NCBI GenBank assembly: GCA_030590485.1
Contig: JAUUYL010000023.1
Location: 1-35,285 of the forward strand
Direction: 5' to 3'
DNA from: Lentisphaerota bacterium
GTDB taxonomy: Bacteria; Verrucomicrobiota; Kiritimatiellia; UBA8416; JAUUYL01
DNA: 35,285 nt
The notes under the pieces are model-generated. The model saw only the letters and a list, made by a program, of their open reading frames with translations. It was not told where the DNA came from and ran no database searches. Position numbers and translations under genes: made by a program. Within the stretch, counting starts at the first letter, position 1. Every line of letters starts with the position of its first letter. This document shows positions 1 to 7,229 of this stretch, one piece after another.

Positions 1-92
1 GGGAGGTCGTTGAGGAACGACAGGAACTCATCAGCCATGCAGAACTTTGACCCGAGATGGAGGTCGCTCACAATATACGTGTTTTCAGACAT
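1..92 (-). CDS. Metallophosphoesterase, N-terminal 30 residues (runs off window)
   Basis: Reading leftwards from ATG 92..90, the frame stays open to the window edge and encodes about 30 residues containing SDLHLGS. This is the first metal-binding motif (DxH) of calcineurin-like phosphoesterases, including the LpxH-type UDP-2,3-diacylglucosamine pyrophosphatases that act in lipid A synthesis. Its start overlaps the end of the O-antigen-ligase-like gene by 8 bases (85-92), so the two are probably translated together. A lipid A or cell-envelope role would suit the polysaccharide neighbours, but only the N-terminus is visible, so the exact substrate cannot be decided. Confidence 0.75.
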   Translation of the reverse strand, partial: MSENTYIVSDLHLGSKFCMADEFLSFLNDL

Positions 93-1461
93 CATCGCCC
101 TCTTGCTGTATAGGTTGTCTGAGATACGTGGCGATGGGAAGAGCGATGATGGCTGAGAGTAACCATGTTATTGATGGCATCTGCAGATTAAAATCACCGA
201 GCGAATGAAATGCCATGCATACAAGTGCAAGCAAGCCACCAAGTCCAGCTGCATGGTCACACTTTCTGCTTCTGAGCAGAATCATAAACGTAAAAGAGGC
301 GGGAATACAGAAAAGCAGAAGGCCAATAATCCCGTATTCTTCAAGCAGTTGAAGCCAGTCGTTATGGACTTCATAGGATGCGTATGCGTATTGACGTTTT
401 GGCCATTTGCCAGTTTCTTTGTTTCCATCGAGACTGTTGTTGTAATATGGCCAGAGGTTTTGGTGCATTCCCGGACCGATACCCAGTAAAGGGGCTGTTT
501 TCCATGCGTTGAGGGCTCCAGCATACATGTGCCCCCTGGATGTTTTGCGCAATTTTTGTGCAACACCATGATATTGTTCTATCAGAGATTTATCTTTTGT
601 GTTTCGCGAGATAAAATATGACTTAAATCTTTTTGTATATGGTGTGTCCAGAGCGCAGAATAAGAGAATTATCAGTGTCATGAATGTCAGGCAGACGAAA
701 CGGTAATACCGTCTGACAAGTTTTCGATGTAAAGATAATCCCCATATCAGTGCAGAAATACAGATGACTGCAACCGTAAGCCCACCACCCCTGGATTTAC
801 TGAGCACGACGCCAGTCATCGCCATCAGGCAAAGAAGGCTTGGGAATATCTTCAGCTTCCACTCAATCTTGCGGGTCAAGACGATTGCCAGTCCAAGGCA
901 TAGCGCCAGCTCCATGATACCTGAGAAATGGTCAGGACAAAAGAAAGTGCCTGTAGCTCTATTATCTATGTAATATTGGGCATAACCTTTTTCAAACAGC
1001 ACGTATTTGTTGTGCGTAACAAAGTGGTTGATAATCCCGTATGCCCCTAGGCAGAGGAGGTCGGCCAGGATTAGCACATAAAGAATTCTTCTTTGCTTTC
1101 GTGAAAAGCCGAGAATAATCTGGAGGCCCAGCAGGAAGGGGAGGAGGAATAACAGAAAACTGCGTTCGGCATCCATATGAACCTCCGCCATGCAGCACCG
1201 AATCAGAGCGTATAATAGAAAGGGAAGGAAACTTAGAATCAGCACAGAGGCTGGTTTCTTTCTTCCAATGTTTATTATGTCTGCTCTGGCGGGCGAGAGC
1301 AGTAAGCGCAGAGCAAAACAGGCGGTAGAGAGGAAAAGTATTACCGCCAAAGGCCAAAACCACCACATCTCCCAGGCTCCGTAAAGCCAGGGGCCGATTA
1401 CGACCACACCGGTAGCAAGGGAAAAAGCCACCCACGACAATATATTATCAATTTTTGACAT
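85..1461 (-). CDS. O-antigen ligase / Wzy-type polymerase family membrane protein
   Basis: The 458-residue product is almost entirely hydrophobic, with about eleven probable membrane spans. It has a long polar loop at roughly residues 275-370 that ends in YEVHNDWLQLLEEYGIIG. An H-N-D/E-W/Y-L-Q signature before the last spans is typical of the Wzy_C (O-antigen ligase/polymerase) superfamily, which joins or polymerises polysaccharide at the outer face of the inner membrane. ATG 1461 is preferred; a TTG five codons upstream (1476) is possible, and neither has a clear Shine-Dalgarno. The gene lies downstream of nucleotide-sugar genes on the same strand, consistent with surface polysaccharide or exopolysaccharide assembly. 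Ligase versus polymerase cannot be settled from sequence alone. Confidence 0.85.
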   Translation of the reverse strand: MSKIDNILSWVAFSLATGVVVIGPWLYGAWEMWWFWPLAVILFLSTACFALRLLLSPARADIINIGRKKPASVLILSFLPFLLYALIRCCMAEVHMDAERSFLLFLLPFLLGLQIILGFSRKQRRILYVLILADLLCLGAYGIINHFVTHNKYVLFEKGYAQYYIDNRATGTFFCPDHFSGIMELALCLGLAIVLTRKIEWKLKIFPSLLCLMAMTGVVLSKSRGGGLTVAVICISALIWGLSLHRKLVRRYYRFVCLTFMTLIILLFCALDTPYTKRFKSYFISRNTKDKSLIEQYHGVAQKLRKTSRGHMYAGALNAWKTAPLLGIGPGMHQNLWPYYNNSLDGNKETGKWPKRQYAYASYEVHNDWLQLLEEYGIIGLLLFCIPASFTFMILLRSRKCDHAAGLGGLLALVCMAFHSLGDFNLQMPSITWLLSAIIALPIATYLRQPIQQEGDDV

Positions 1462-1469
1462 CGGAATAC

Positions 1470-1489
1470 CGTTCAATTTGTTTTGAACG
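1470..1489. promoter_or_regulatory. Short inverted repeat upstream of the O-antigen-ligase-like gene
   Basis: CGTTCAA (1470-1476) and TTGAACG (1483-1489) form a 7-bp inverted repeat with a 6-base spacer just upstream of ATG 1461. It could be an operator or a small 5' hairpin. It is short enough to occur by chance. Confidence 0.25.
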
Positions 1490-1546
1490 TATCAAAACGC
1501 ACAGTTTATGTCAAGAAGGCGTTTTGTAGGGTTTTATAGAGAAAAA

Positions 1547-1597
1547 GGGCAATTCATGACCCATGCATCAATGTCAGATATATTTATTTTGTAGCCA
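1547..1597 (-). pseudogene. Fossil duplicate of an RmlC-like gene segment, fused to the end of the epimerase gene
   Basis: Positions 1547-1597 match 2712-2759, inside the RmlC-like gene, with three substitutions and one 3-base insertion. Homology stops sharply on both sides. Read leftwards in the rmlC frame it still encodes SDIDAWV followed by MNCPFSL and a stop, where the intact gene has SDIDAWV, TNCPNRL and continues. The last codons of the GDP-mannose epimerase (ending at 1584) lie inside this copy, in a different frame. It is best explained as the remnant of a second RmlC-like gene or of a local recombination event. Confidence 0.75.
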
Positions 1598-2546
1598 ATT
1601 GCTGTTCAATCCACGTGTAAGTCTTTTCCATACCCATTCTTAATGATTGAGCAGGGGCCCATCCAAGTTTCTCCTTAATCAATGTGTTTTCCGAGTTTCG
1701 GCCACGCACGCCAGTTGGTCCAGGGATATGGTTGATGTGGATCTTTTTGCCTGCTATATCGGCGGACATGAGGGCAAGATCATTGATGGAGATTATTTCA
1801 TCAGAGCCGATGTTAATTGGCCCTGAAAAATCTGAATTCATGAGTCTGCGGACGGCTTCGATACATTCGTCGATGAAGAGGAATGAGCGAGTCTGCTTGC
1901 CGTCGCCCCACATTTCAATCTCACCGTCGGCTTCAATCTCCGCAACCTTACGGCACATAGCAGCTGGGGCCTTTTCTTTTCCGCCGCACCATGTTCCGCA
2001 AGGACCGAATATATTATGAAATCGGGCTATATGGACTTCGAGACCATGATTTCGCTGATAGGCCATATACATACGTTCGGAAAAGAGCTTTTCCCAACCG
2101 TATTCACTGTCTGGTCCTGCGGGATACGCCATATCTTCCTTTAGGCCTTCATTGTCTGTATCCATCTGTATAGATTCAGGGTAGATGCAGGCTGAAGATG
2201 AATAAAAGATTTTGCCGACAGATTTGCGCACAGCCTCATCAACAACATTCAAATTGCACATAGCCGAGTTATGCATGACATTAGCATCGTGCTCACCAGT
2301 AAATATATATCCGGCTCCGCCCATATCGGCCGCAAACTGATATATCTCATCCATATTATCGTCGACTACATCAGCCACCAGGCGAGGATCTCTCAAATCA
2401 CCTAAGACAAATTCATCGCAGGTCAGTTCAGTATATTCATGCTCCTTAATATCCACGCCTCTGACCCAATATCCTTCCTCCTTAAGACGCTTGACCATAT
2501 GCCCACCGATAAATCCGCCAGCACCACAAACTAATGCTTTTTTCAT
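1584..2546 (-). CDS. GDP-mannose 3,5-epimerase-like SDR
   Basis: This 320-residue extended short-chain dehydrogenase has the NAD-binding GAGGFIGGH at residues 8-16. It closely follows the plant GDP-mannose 3,5-epimerase pattern: SSACIYPE with C120, YGWEK (Y149, K153), RFHNIFGP, GGKEKAPAA with K192, MWGDGKQTRSF and PGPTGVRGRNS. In the plant enzyme the equivalents of C120 and K192 are the acid/base pair, and Y149/K153 the SDR pair. The reaction converts GDP-D-mannose to GDP-L-galactose and/or GDP-L-gulose in the cytosol. Here it probably supplies a sugar for surface polysaccharide, being beside rmlA, an rmlC-like gene and an O-antigen ligase-like gene. The C-terminal codons lie within a duplicated fragment of the rmlC-like gene. 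Confidence 0.88.
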   Translation of the reverse strand: MKKALVCGAGGFIGGHMVKRLKEEGYWVRGVDIKEHEYTELTCDEFVLGDLRDPRLVADVVDDNMDEIYQFAADMGGAGYIFTGEHDANVMHNSAMCNLNVVDEAVRKSVGKIFYSSSACIYPESIQMDTDNEGLKEDMAYPAGPDSEYGWEKLFSERMYMAYQRNHGLEVHIARFHNIFGPCGTWCGGKEKAPAAMCRKVAEIEADGEIEMWGDGKQTRSFLFIDECIEAVRRLMNSDFSGPINIGSDEIISINDLALMSADIAGKKIHINHIPGPTGVRGRNSENTLIKEKLGWAPAQSLRMGMEKTYTWIEQQLATK

Positions 2547-2623
2547 TATGTATTCCTTGTTATTTGATTAACGAAATCACTAGTGCAACAAAACATTTTT
2601 TAGAATGTAGCATTAGGAATCTC

Positions 2624-3112
2624 TTATATCGTAAAAGGGCTGTTCTGCTCGTTTTCGTGACGTATTTCATCTACGGGCTCTTTTCGGCCTTCGCCGGCGA
2701 AGAGTCGGTTGGGGCAATTCGTGACCCATGCATCAATATCAGATATGTTTTTGTAGCCATGCACAACACCGGGCGGCACGGTAACAACCGTGGGGTTTTT
2801 CTCTCCAACATGAAGCGTTTGGAGTTTTCCGAAAGAAGGGGACTCGCTCCGATTGTCCCACAGTTTTAATTCGAAGTCGCCCGGCCCCATAAATGCGAAG
2901 ATATCTGTTTGCTCATGGTGGGCATGTGGTCCCCGTGAAGCCTGAGGTTTTGTGACTGAAAGGTAACTCATGACAGGCATGAGATCGGAAGCAATCTCAT
3001 CTGAACGAAAGACCTCTGCGAGCCATCCGCGGTCATCGTCATGCTTATTGATGGGTTTGATTATAACATCATCAATATCGCCTTCTATCCATGTTGTGTT
3101 TTCGTCGTTCAT
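2624..3112 (-). CDS. RmlC-like sugar 3,5-epimerase family cupin
   Basis: The 162-residue product resembles dTDP-4-dehydrorhamnose 3,5-epimerase (RmlC) and related WxcM/FdtA-like cupins. It has DDRGWLAEVFR (residues 26-36), ASRGPHAHHEQ with the conserved histidines, and a C-terminal VPPGVVHGY followed by NCPNRLFAGEGRKEPVDEI, which is typical of RmlC relatives. Classical RmlC is somewhat longer and has RGLH rather than RGPH, so the substrate may not be the rhamnose intermediate. The start codon overlaps the stop of rmlA by one base (TAATG), indicating coupled translation. No rmlB or rmlD lies in the window. Confidence 0.85.
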   Translation of the reverse strand: MNDENTTWIEGDIDDVIIKPINKHDDDRGWLAEVFRSDEIASDLMPVMSYLSVTKPQASRGPHAHHEQTDIFAFMGPGDFELKLWDNRSESPSFGKLQTLHVGEKNPTVVTVPPGVVHGYKNISDIDAWVTNCPNRLFAGEGRKEPVDEIRHENEQNSPFTI

Positions 3113-3996
3113 TATTCCTTCAGCATTTCTAGTAAGTACTGTCCGTAATCGTTGTTTTCATATCGTTTCGCCAGTTCTCGGACTTGTTCTGCGTCAATGT
3201 AGCCTTGACGAAACGCCACTTCCTCAAGACAGCCAATTTTTAATCCCTGCCGGGTTTCAATTGCCTCAACAAAGTTTGACGCCTGTAGCAGACTTGCGGG
3301 AGTGCCAGTATCAAGCCAGGCCATTCCGCGACAGAGGATTTTTACATGCAAATCTCCCATTTTGAGGTATTTCCTATTGATGTCTGTAATCTCAAGTTCG
3401 TCACGGGCGGAAGGGGCAAGGTTCTTTGCCATCTCTACCACTCTGTTGTCATAGCAGTAAATACCGGTGACGGCATATTTGCTTTTGGGCGCGCTGGGCT
3501 TTTCTTCAATACTGATAGCTTTTCCATCTTTATCAAATTCGACAACACCGTATCGCTCAGGGTCTGAGACCGGATAGCCGAAGACCGTTGCACCCTTTTT
3601 AAGGGATTCTGCTTCACGGAGGAAATCCATATCACCGTAAAACAGATTGTCACCAAGAATAAGGCAGACCGATGAATCACCAATAAAATCAGCTCCGATT
3701 ATAAATGCCTCTGCGATGCCCTTTGGCTCGGCTTGTTCCGCGAATGAAAAGCTGACACCAAGATCCTTGCCTTCACCCAGAAGATCGCGAAATTTCGGAA
3801 GATCGCCAGGCGTCGATATTATGAGGATTTCCCTTATGCCGGCTCGCATAAGGAGCGATACAGGATAATAAATCATTGGTTTATCATATACCGGAAGCAG
3901 TTGCTTGCTGGCCGCAAGCGTTGCCGGGTAAAGACGGCTTCCGGAGCCGCCAGCCAAAACAATACCCTTCCAATCGACGGTTTGATTTTTTGTCAT
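3112..3996 (-). CDS. rmlA: Glucose-1-phosphate thymidylyltransferase (RmlA)
   Basis: The 294-residue protein starts with the nucleotidyltransferase signature [14 protein letters not shown] (residues 11-24) and [15 protein letters not shown], then has [10 protein letters not shown] and WLDTGTP. These are hallmark segments of RmlA/RfbA, which makes dTDP-glucose from glucose-1-phosphate and dTTP in the cytosol. The length is normal for the short RmlA form. A strong Shine-Dalgarno (AGGAGG, complement near 4012-4017) precedes ATG 3996. It is the first gene of the leftward polysaccharide operon, divergent from pyrH. Confidence 0.95.
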   Translation of the reverse strand: MTKNQTVDWKGIVLAGGSGSRLYPATLAASKQLLPVYDKPMIYYPVSLLMRAGIREILIISTPGDLPKFRDLLGEGKDLGVSFSFAEQAEPKGIAEAFIIGADFIGDSSVCLILGDNLFYGDMDFLREAESLKKGATVFGYPVSDPERYGVVEFDKDGKAISIEEKPSAPKSKYAVTGIYCYDNRVVEMAKNLAPSARDELEITDINRKYLKMGDLHVKILCRGMAWLDTGTPASLLQASNFVEAIETRQGLKIGCLEEVAFRQGYIDAEQVRELAKRYENNDYGQYLLEMLKE

Positions 3997-4076
3997 CGTT
4001 TGTTCCTCCTGTAACCAGCCACAAAGTAGTGAAAGTACGTACCAAGGTCAATAATAACCATTTCGAGCGGGCGGAC

Positions 4077-4105
4077 TTGCAATATGAATTTGCATTTGTT
4101 AGATT
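4077..4105 (+). promoter_or_regulatory. Possible promoter for pyrH, giving a leaderless transcript
   Basis: TTGCAA (4077-4082) and TAGATT (4100-4105) are separated by exactly 17 bases, each matching 4 of 6 sigma-70 consensus positions. Transcription starting about 7 bases after the -10 box would begin at or next to ATG 4112. No Shine-Dalgarno is visible before that ATG, which fits a leaderless mRNA. The match is modest and the assignment is an inference. Confidence 0.35.
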
Positions 4106-4111
4106 TTGCTC

Positions 4112-4840
4112 ATGACTGCTAAGAAAAAATGTAGGTATAAGAGAATCCTTCTTAAACTCAGCGGTGAAACGCTGCAGAACAAGGAGAAAGGTCTCTGCAT
4201 TGACCCAGAGATAATCGGTGATGTAGCCGCGCGTATTAAGACAATAACCGAAATGGGCACTGAGGTTGCAATTGTTATTGGAGGCGGAAATATTTTCAGA
4301 GGTCTCAGCGGAGCGGCGAGGGGTATCGACCGGACGTCCGGCGATTATATGGGCATGATGGCAACAATCATCAATGCGCTTGCGCTTCAGAATGCAATGG
4401 AGTCTGCCGGCCTGGCAACAAGAGTAATGACTTCGATAGAAATGAACAAAGTCGCCGAACCGTTTATTCTCAGGCGGGCTTTACGTCATCTCTCCAAAGG
4501 CCGCGTCCTTATATTTGCTGGTGGAACAGGAAATCCATATTTCAGTACTGATACGGCTGCAGCCTTGCGCGCAAGTGAGATAGGCGCGGATATCCTCATG
4601 AAAGCCACGAAGGTTGACGGGGTCTATACTTCAGATCCTATGAAAGATCCCGAAGCTAAGCGCTTTGACAAGCTTACATATTCAGAGGCCTTGGCAGGGC
4701 AGTATGGAGTAATGGATGCTGCGGCATTTTCACTTTGCATGGAGAACTCAATACCCATAGTGATATTCAATTTCTTTGAACCTGATAGTATGGAAAATGT
4801 TGTTGCAGGTGAGGTGCGAGGCACTCTGATCTCTGAATGA
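4112..4840 (+). CDS. pyrH: UMP kinase
   Basis: The 242-residue product belongs to the amino-acid kinase fold and phosphorylates UMP to UDP in the cytosol. Visible hallmarks are RILLKLSGETL near the N-terminus, VIGGGNIFRG, the residues around DYMGMMATIINALALQ, and DTAAALRASEIGAD with MKATKVDGVYTSDP. The length matches bacterial PyrH. ATG 4112 is preferred over the TTG at 4106, six bases upstream. The gene is followed by frr after 45 bases, the widely conserved pyrH-frr order, but rpsB and tsf, which often precede it, are absent. Confidence 0.96.
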   Translation: MTAKKKCRYKRILLKLSGETLQNKEKGLCIDPEIIGDVAARIKTITEMGTEVAIVIGGGNIFRGLSGAARGIDRTSGDYMGMMATIINALALQNAMESAGLATRVMTSIEMNKVAEPFILRRALRHLSKGRVLIFAGGTGNPYFSTDTAAALRASEIGADILMKATKVDGVYTSDPMKDPEAKRFDKLTYSEALAGQYGVMDAAAFSLCMENSIPIVIFNFFEPDSMENVVAGEVRGTLISE

Positions 4841-4885
4841 ATAGTCTGAGGATATTCATTGGCAATTAATAAAGGAGGAAATATA

Positions 4886-5449
4886 ATGGAATCTATTGAT
4901 GATGTCTTTATGGATGCAGAAGATAAGATGGAAAAGACACTTGTTTTCCTGAACGAACAATTTTCTGGAATTCGCACGGGTAAAGCATCGCCCGCGCTGG
5001 TCGAAAATATCCAGGTCCCTTACTACGGAACACCCACCAGGATGAAAGAGCTGGCGGGGATATCAACGCCAGAACCGAGGCTTATTGTCGTTAACGCTTT
5101 TGACCCTACGGTTCTCCCTGAGATTGAAAAAGCAATATTGGCGGCGAACCTTGGTGTTACTCCGATGAATGACGGGCGAGTAATAAGGGTGCCAATCCCT
5201 CAGCTCGATGAAGAACGCCGGTTAGAGTTGGGCAAAGTCGCCAAACGTATGGCTGAAGAGGGTCGCGTTGCCGTAAGAAACATCCGTCGTGATGCGAATG
5301 AGAGTATAAAAACGCTCCAGAAATCCGGCAAAATCACCGAGGATGATCGGGCTCAGGGGCTGAAAGACGTCCAAAAGAATACTAATGACTATATATCCAA
5401 GATTGATGACACCCTCCAGGCAAAAGAATCTGAAATAATGGAGGTTTAG
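4886..5449 (+). CDS. frr: Ribosome recycling factor
   Basis: The 187-residue protein has the RRF pattern: an N-terminal helix, FSGIRTGKASPALVENI, VPYYGTPTRMKELAGIS, a middle beta domain, and IPQLDEERRLELGKVAKRMA, then RNIRRDANE. It splits post-termination 70S ribosomes together with EF-G. ATG 4886 is chosen because a perfect AGGAGG lies at 4873-4878 with ideal spacing; an in-frame TTG at 4859 would add nine unlikely residues. It follows pyrH in the same operon. Confidence 0.96.
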   Translation: MESIDDVFMDAEDKMEKTLVFLNEQFSGIRTGKASPALVENIQVPYYGTPTRMKELAGISTPEPRLIVVNAFDPTVLPEIEKAILAANLGVTPMNDGRVIRVPIPQLDEERRLELGKVAKRMAEEGRVAVRNIRRDANESIKTLQKSGKITEDDRAQGLKDVQKNTNDYISKIDDTLQAKESEIMEV

Positions 5450-5510
5450 ATTGACTCTAGCTCTCCCTTTGGTAATGTGTTGTGTGTATTTTTAACCGAG
5501 GATTTTATTG

Positions 5511-6785
5511 ATGGCTGACAGTATGGACAACGCAGGCGACGGTTTACCTCCAAAGCTGGATTTGCGCGGTAGCGGTATATTAAAAGAGAGCGATGCTCCT
5601 GCAGATATTCCCACCCCGGCGCCAGTAGCACCCAAACCTATGCCGACAGCAGTAAAGCCCTTGTCTCCAAAGCCTGCGCCCGTTGCAGTAAAGCCAGCCA
5701 TGACAGAACCGGCGCCAGCAGAACCGGTACCAGTAGCGCCTGCGGCAGTGAAACCTTTAGCTCCAAAGCCTGCGCCGGCAGCAGTGAAGCCTTTAGCTCC
5801 GAAACCAGCGCCAGCAGCAGTGAAGCCTTTGGCTCCGAAACCAGCGCCTGCGGCAGTGAAACCCTTGGCACCAAAACCGGCACCAGTAGCAGCGAAGCCC
5901 TTAGTAACTAAGCCTGGAGCGCTAGCACCAAAACCAACAATTTCAAAGCCTGCGCCTGTGGCGGCGTTAGGGGCTGAATCCTCTCAGACGACGCATGTAC
6001 AGCTCCCGGAAGATGGTGCAGCTAAACCTGTGTCTATTTCGAAACCTCAAGCTGCTGCCTCTGTTTCAGCACCAGTGGATCCGAAACGAGAAACGTCCAA
6101 GATACCGCTGGGGTCAGCTAAACCAGCACCCGGAATATCCCTTACTGGTGCGGCTGATAAGAGTGCAGTCAAGATTCAGCCCGCAGGAACAACAACAATT
6201 AAAGCAGTGAAGTCTATCAAGCCTGTAGCCGCCGCACCAGCTACGGTTGATGAGAAACGCAAGACATCACGAATCTCGCTGGAAGCAGCCTTGGCGCCAG
6301 GTTCTGACGACGGTTCGTCGGCCGCACCCAAGACCATAAAGATTAAAAAGCCTAGCGAAGCACCCACGATTAAAGCCGCTGTTAATGACCCATCGAAGAC
6401 GGCGCGACTCGATGAGACGTTAGCCATAGAGTCTTCGGCCGGATCGGCTACAGGACGGAAGACAATCAAAGTTAAGCGACCGACTCAACGGCCGGGCGTT
6501 AAAGGTGTAACCGTTAAACGACCGTCGGCAGCAGGCGCACCCGCTGCAGCCCCGGTTGCACAGCCAGTAGCAGCAGGCGCAGCGCCAGTGTTGCAGCCAC
6601 TCGTCACTCCTAAACTGAATCCTACATGGCCGATTCTCGCTCTGGCCGCAAGTTTTGTTATCATCACAACAATTTATATGTTTTGTGCACAGGCGTTTGG
6701 ACCCAATATTTCCCTGACGGAGCTTTCGTACGGCGCGCCGGGTATGGATCTGCCTTGGGCTGGTAAGCTGAGGATTATGGAATAA
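5511..6785 (+). CDS. Pro/Ala/Lys-repeat protein with C-terminal membrane anchor
   Basis: I do not recognise this 424-residue protein. Residues 30-155 are Pro/Ala/Lys-rich and include four perfect copies of a 12-residue unit, AAVKPLAPKPAP (about 78-125). Residues 188-340 hold two families of short basic motifs: KRETSKIPL / KRKTSRISL / SKTARLDETL, and KTIKIKKP / KTIKVKRP / VTVKRP. A single hydrophobic span (about 373-395) is followed by a 29-residue tail, so the long disordered part is probably cytoplasmic with a tail anchor. GAGG precedes ATG 5511. It lies between frr and trxA on the same strand. It may be a scaffold whose short motifs are docking or phosphorylation sites, but that is speculation. 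Confidence 0.8.
   Translation: MADSMDNAGDGLPPKLDLRGSGILKESDAPADIPTPAPVAPKPMPTAVKPLSPKPAPVAVKPAMTEPAPAEPVPVAPAAVKPLAPKPAPAAVKPLAPKPAPAAVKPLAPKPAPAAVKPLAPKPAPVAAKPLVTKPGALAPKPTISKPAPVAALGAESSQTTHVQLPEDGAAKPVSISKPQAAASVSAPVDPKRETSKIPLGSAKPAPGISLTGAADKSAVKIQPAGTTTIKAVKSIKPVAAAPATVDEKRKTSRISLEAALAPGSDDGSSAAPKTIKIKKPSEAPTIKAAVNDPSKTARLDETLAIESSAGSATGRKTIKVKRPTQRPGVKGVTVKRPSAAGAPAAAPVAQPVAAGAAPVLQPLVTPKLNPTWPILALAASFVIITTIYMFCAQAFGPNISLTELSYGAPGMDLPWAGKLRIME
5742..5885 (+). repeat. 36-bp coding tandem repeat, four units
   Basis: Four successive 36-base units each encode AAVKPLAPKPAP. The amino-acid sequence is identical while synonymous third positions vary between units, which suggests selection on the protein or old duplications with drift. 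Confidence 0.85.
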
Positions 6786-6809
6786 CATTTAAGGTGGAGG
6801 AATCGCGTA

Positions 6810-7136
6810 ATGTCTGATGCGGTAATTTATATTAATGATGAGAATTGGCAATCTGAAGTTCTTAAATCAGACATCCCTGTGCTGGTAGACTTTTGGGCTG
6901 AATGGTGCGGACCCTGCAAGACGATTGCTCCAATATTAGACGAACTGGCTGACGAACTGGTCGGCAAACTCAAGATTGCTAAAGTCAATGTTGATGACAA
7001 CCAGAAGCTTGCCGGAGACTTTGGCGTCCGCTCAATACCTACACTGCTTATACTGAAGGGCGGAGTGGTGCAGGAGCAAGTAGTTGGAGCGATGAGCAAA
7101 GTCGACCTTCAGGCAAAACTGGACGCCTACCTGTAG
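6810..7136 (+). CDS. trxA: Thioredoxin
   Basis: The 108-residue protein is a standard thioredoxin: VDFWAEWCGPCKTIAP carries the redox-active WCGPC (about residues 31-35), the conserved cis-proline is in RSIPTLLI, and the C-terminus has the usual GGVVQEQVVGAMSK. It reduces protein disulfides in the cytosol. A purine-rich Shine-Dalgarno (GGTGGAGG) precedes ATG 6810. It lies 24 bases after the Pro/Ala-repeat gene and ends next to a hairpin at 7139-7161. Confidence 0.96.
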   Translation: MSDAVIYINDENWQSEVLKSDIPVLVDFWAEWCGPCKTIAPILDELADELVGKLKIAKVNVDDNQKLAGDFGVRSIPTLLILKGGVVQEQVVGAMSKVDLQAKLDAYL

Positions 7137-7138
7137 CA

Positions 7139-7161
7139 TTGTCCGAAAACATTTTGGACAA
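7139..7161. terminator. Hairpin between convergent genes (trxA side)
   Basis: TTGTCC (7139-7144) pairs with GGACAA (7156-7161), and the inner AAAA and TTTT can pair too. It lies two bases after the trxA stop and before the convergent GYF_2 gene, and resembles the hairpin at 16894-16920. There is no T-tract right after it, so termination is inferred from position and symmetry. Confidence 0.5.
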
Positions 7162-7229
7162 CGCATGATTGATGTTTCCGTTTTTTACGAAAGACCCGAA
7201 CAGGCTCAGTGTCTCACACGGGGGGTGGG

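Noticed and set aside
992-1435. 147-codon minus-strand frame within the O-antigen-ligase-like gene
   Set aside because: It is an alternative frame of a gene with a clear membrane-protein pattern, and its composition does not look like a protein.
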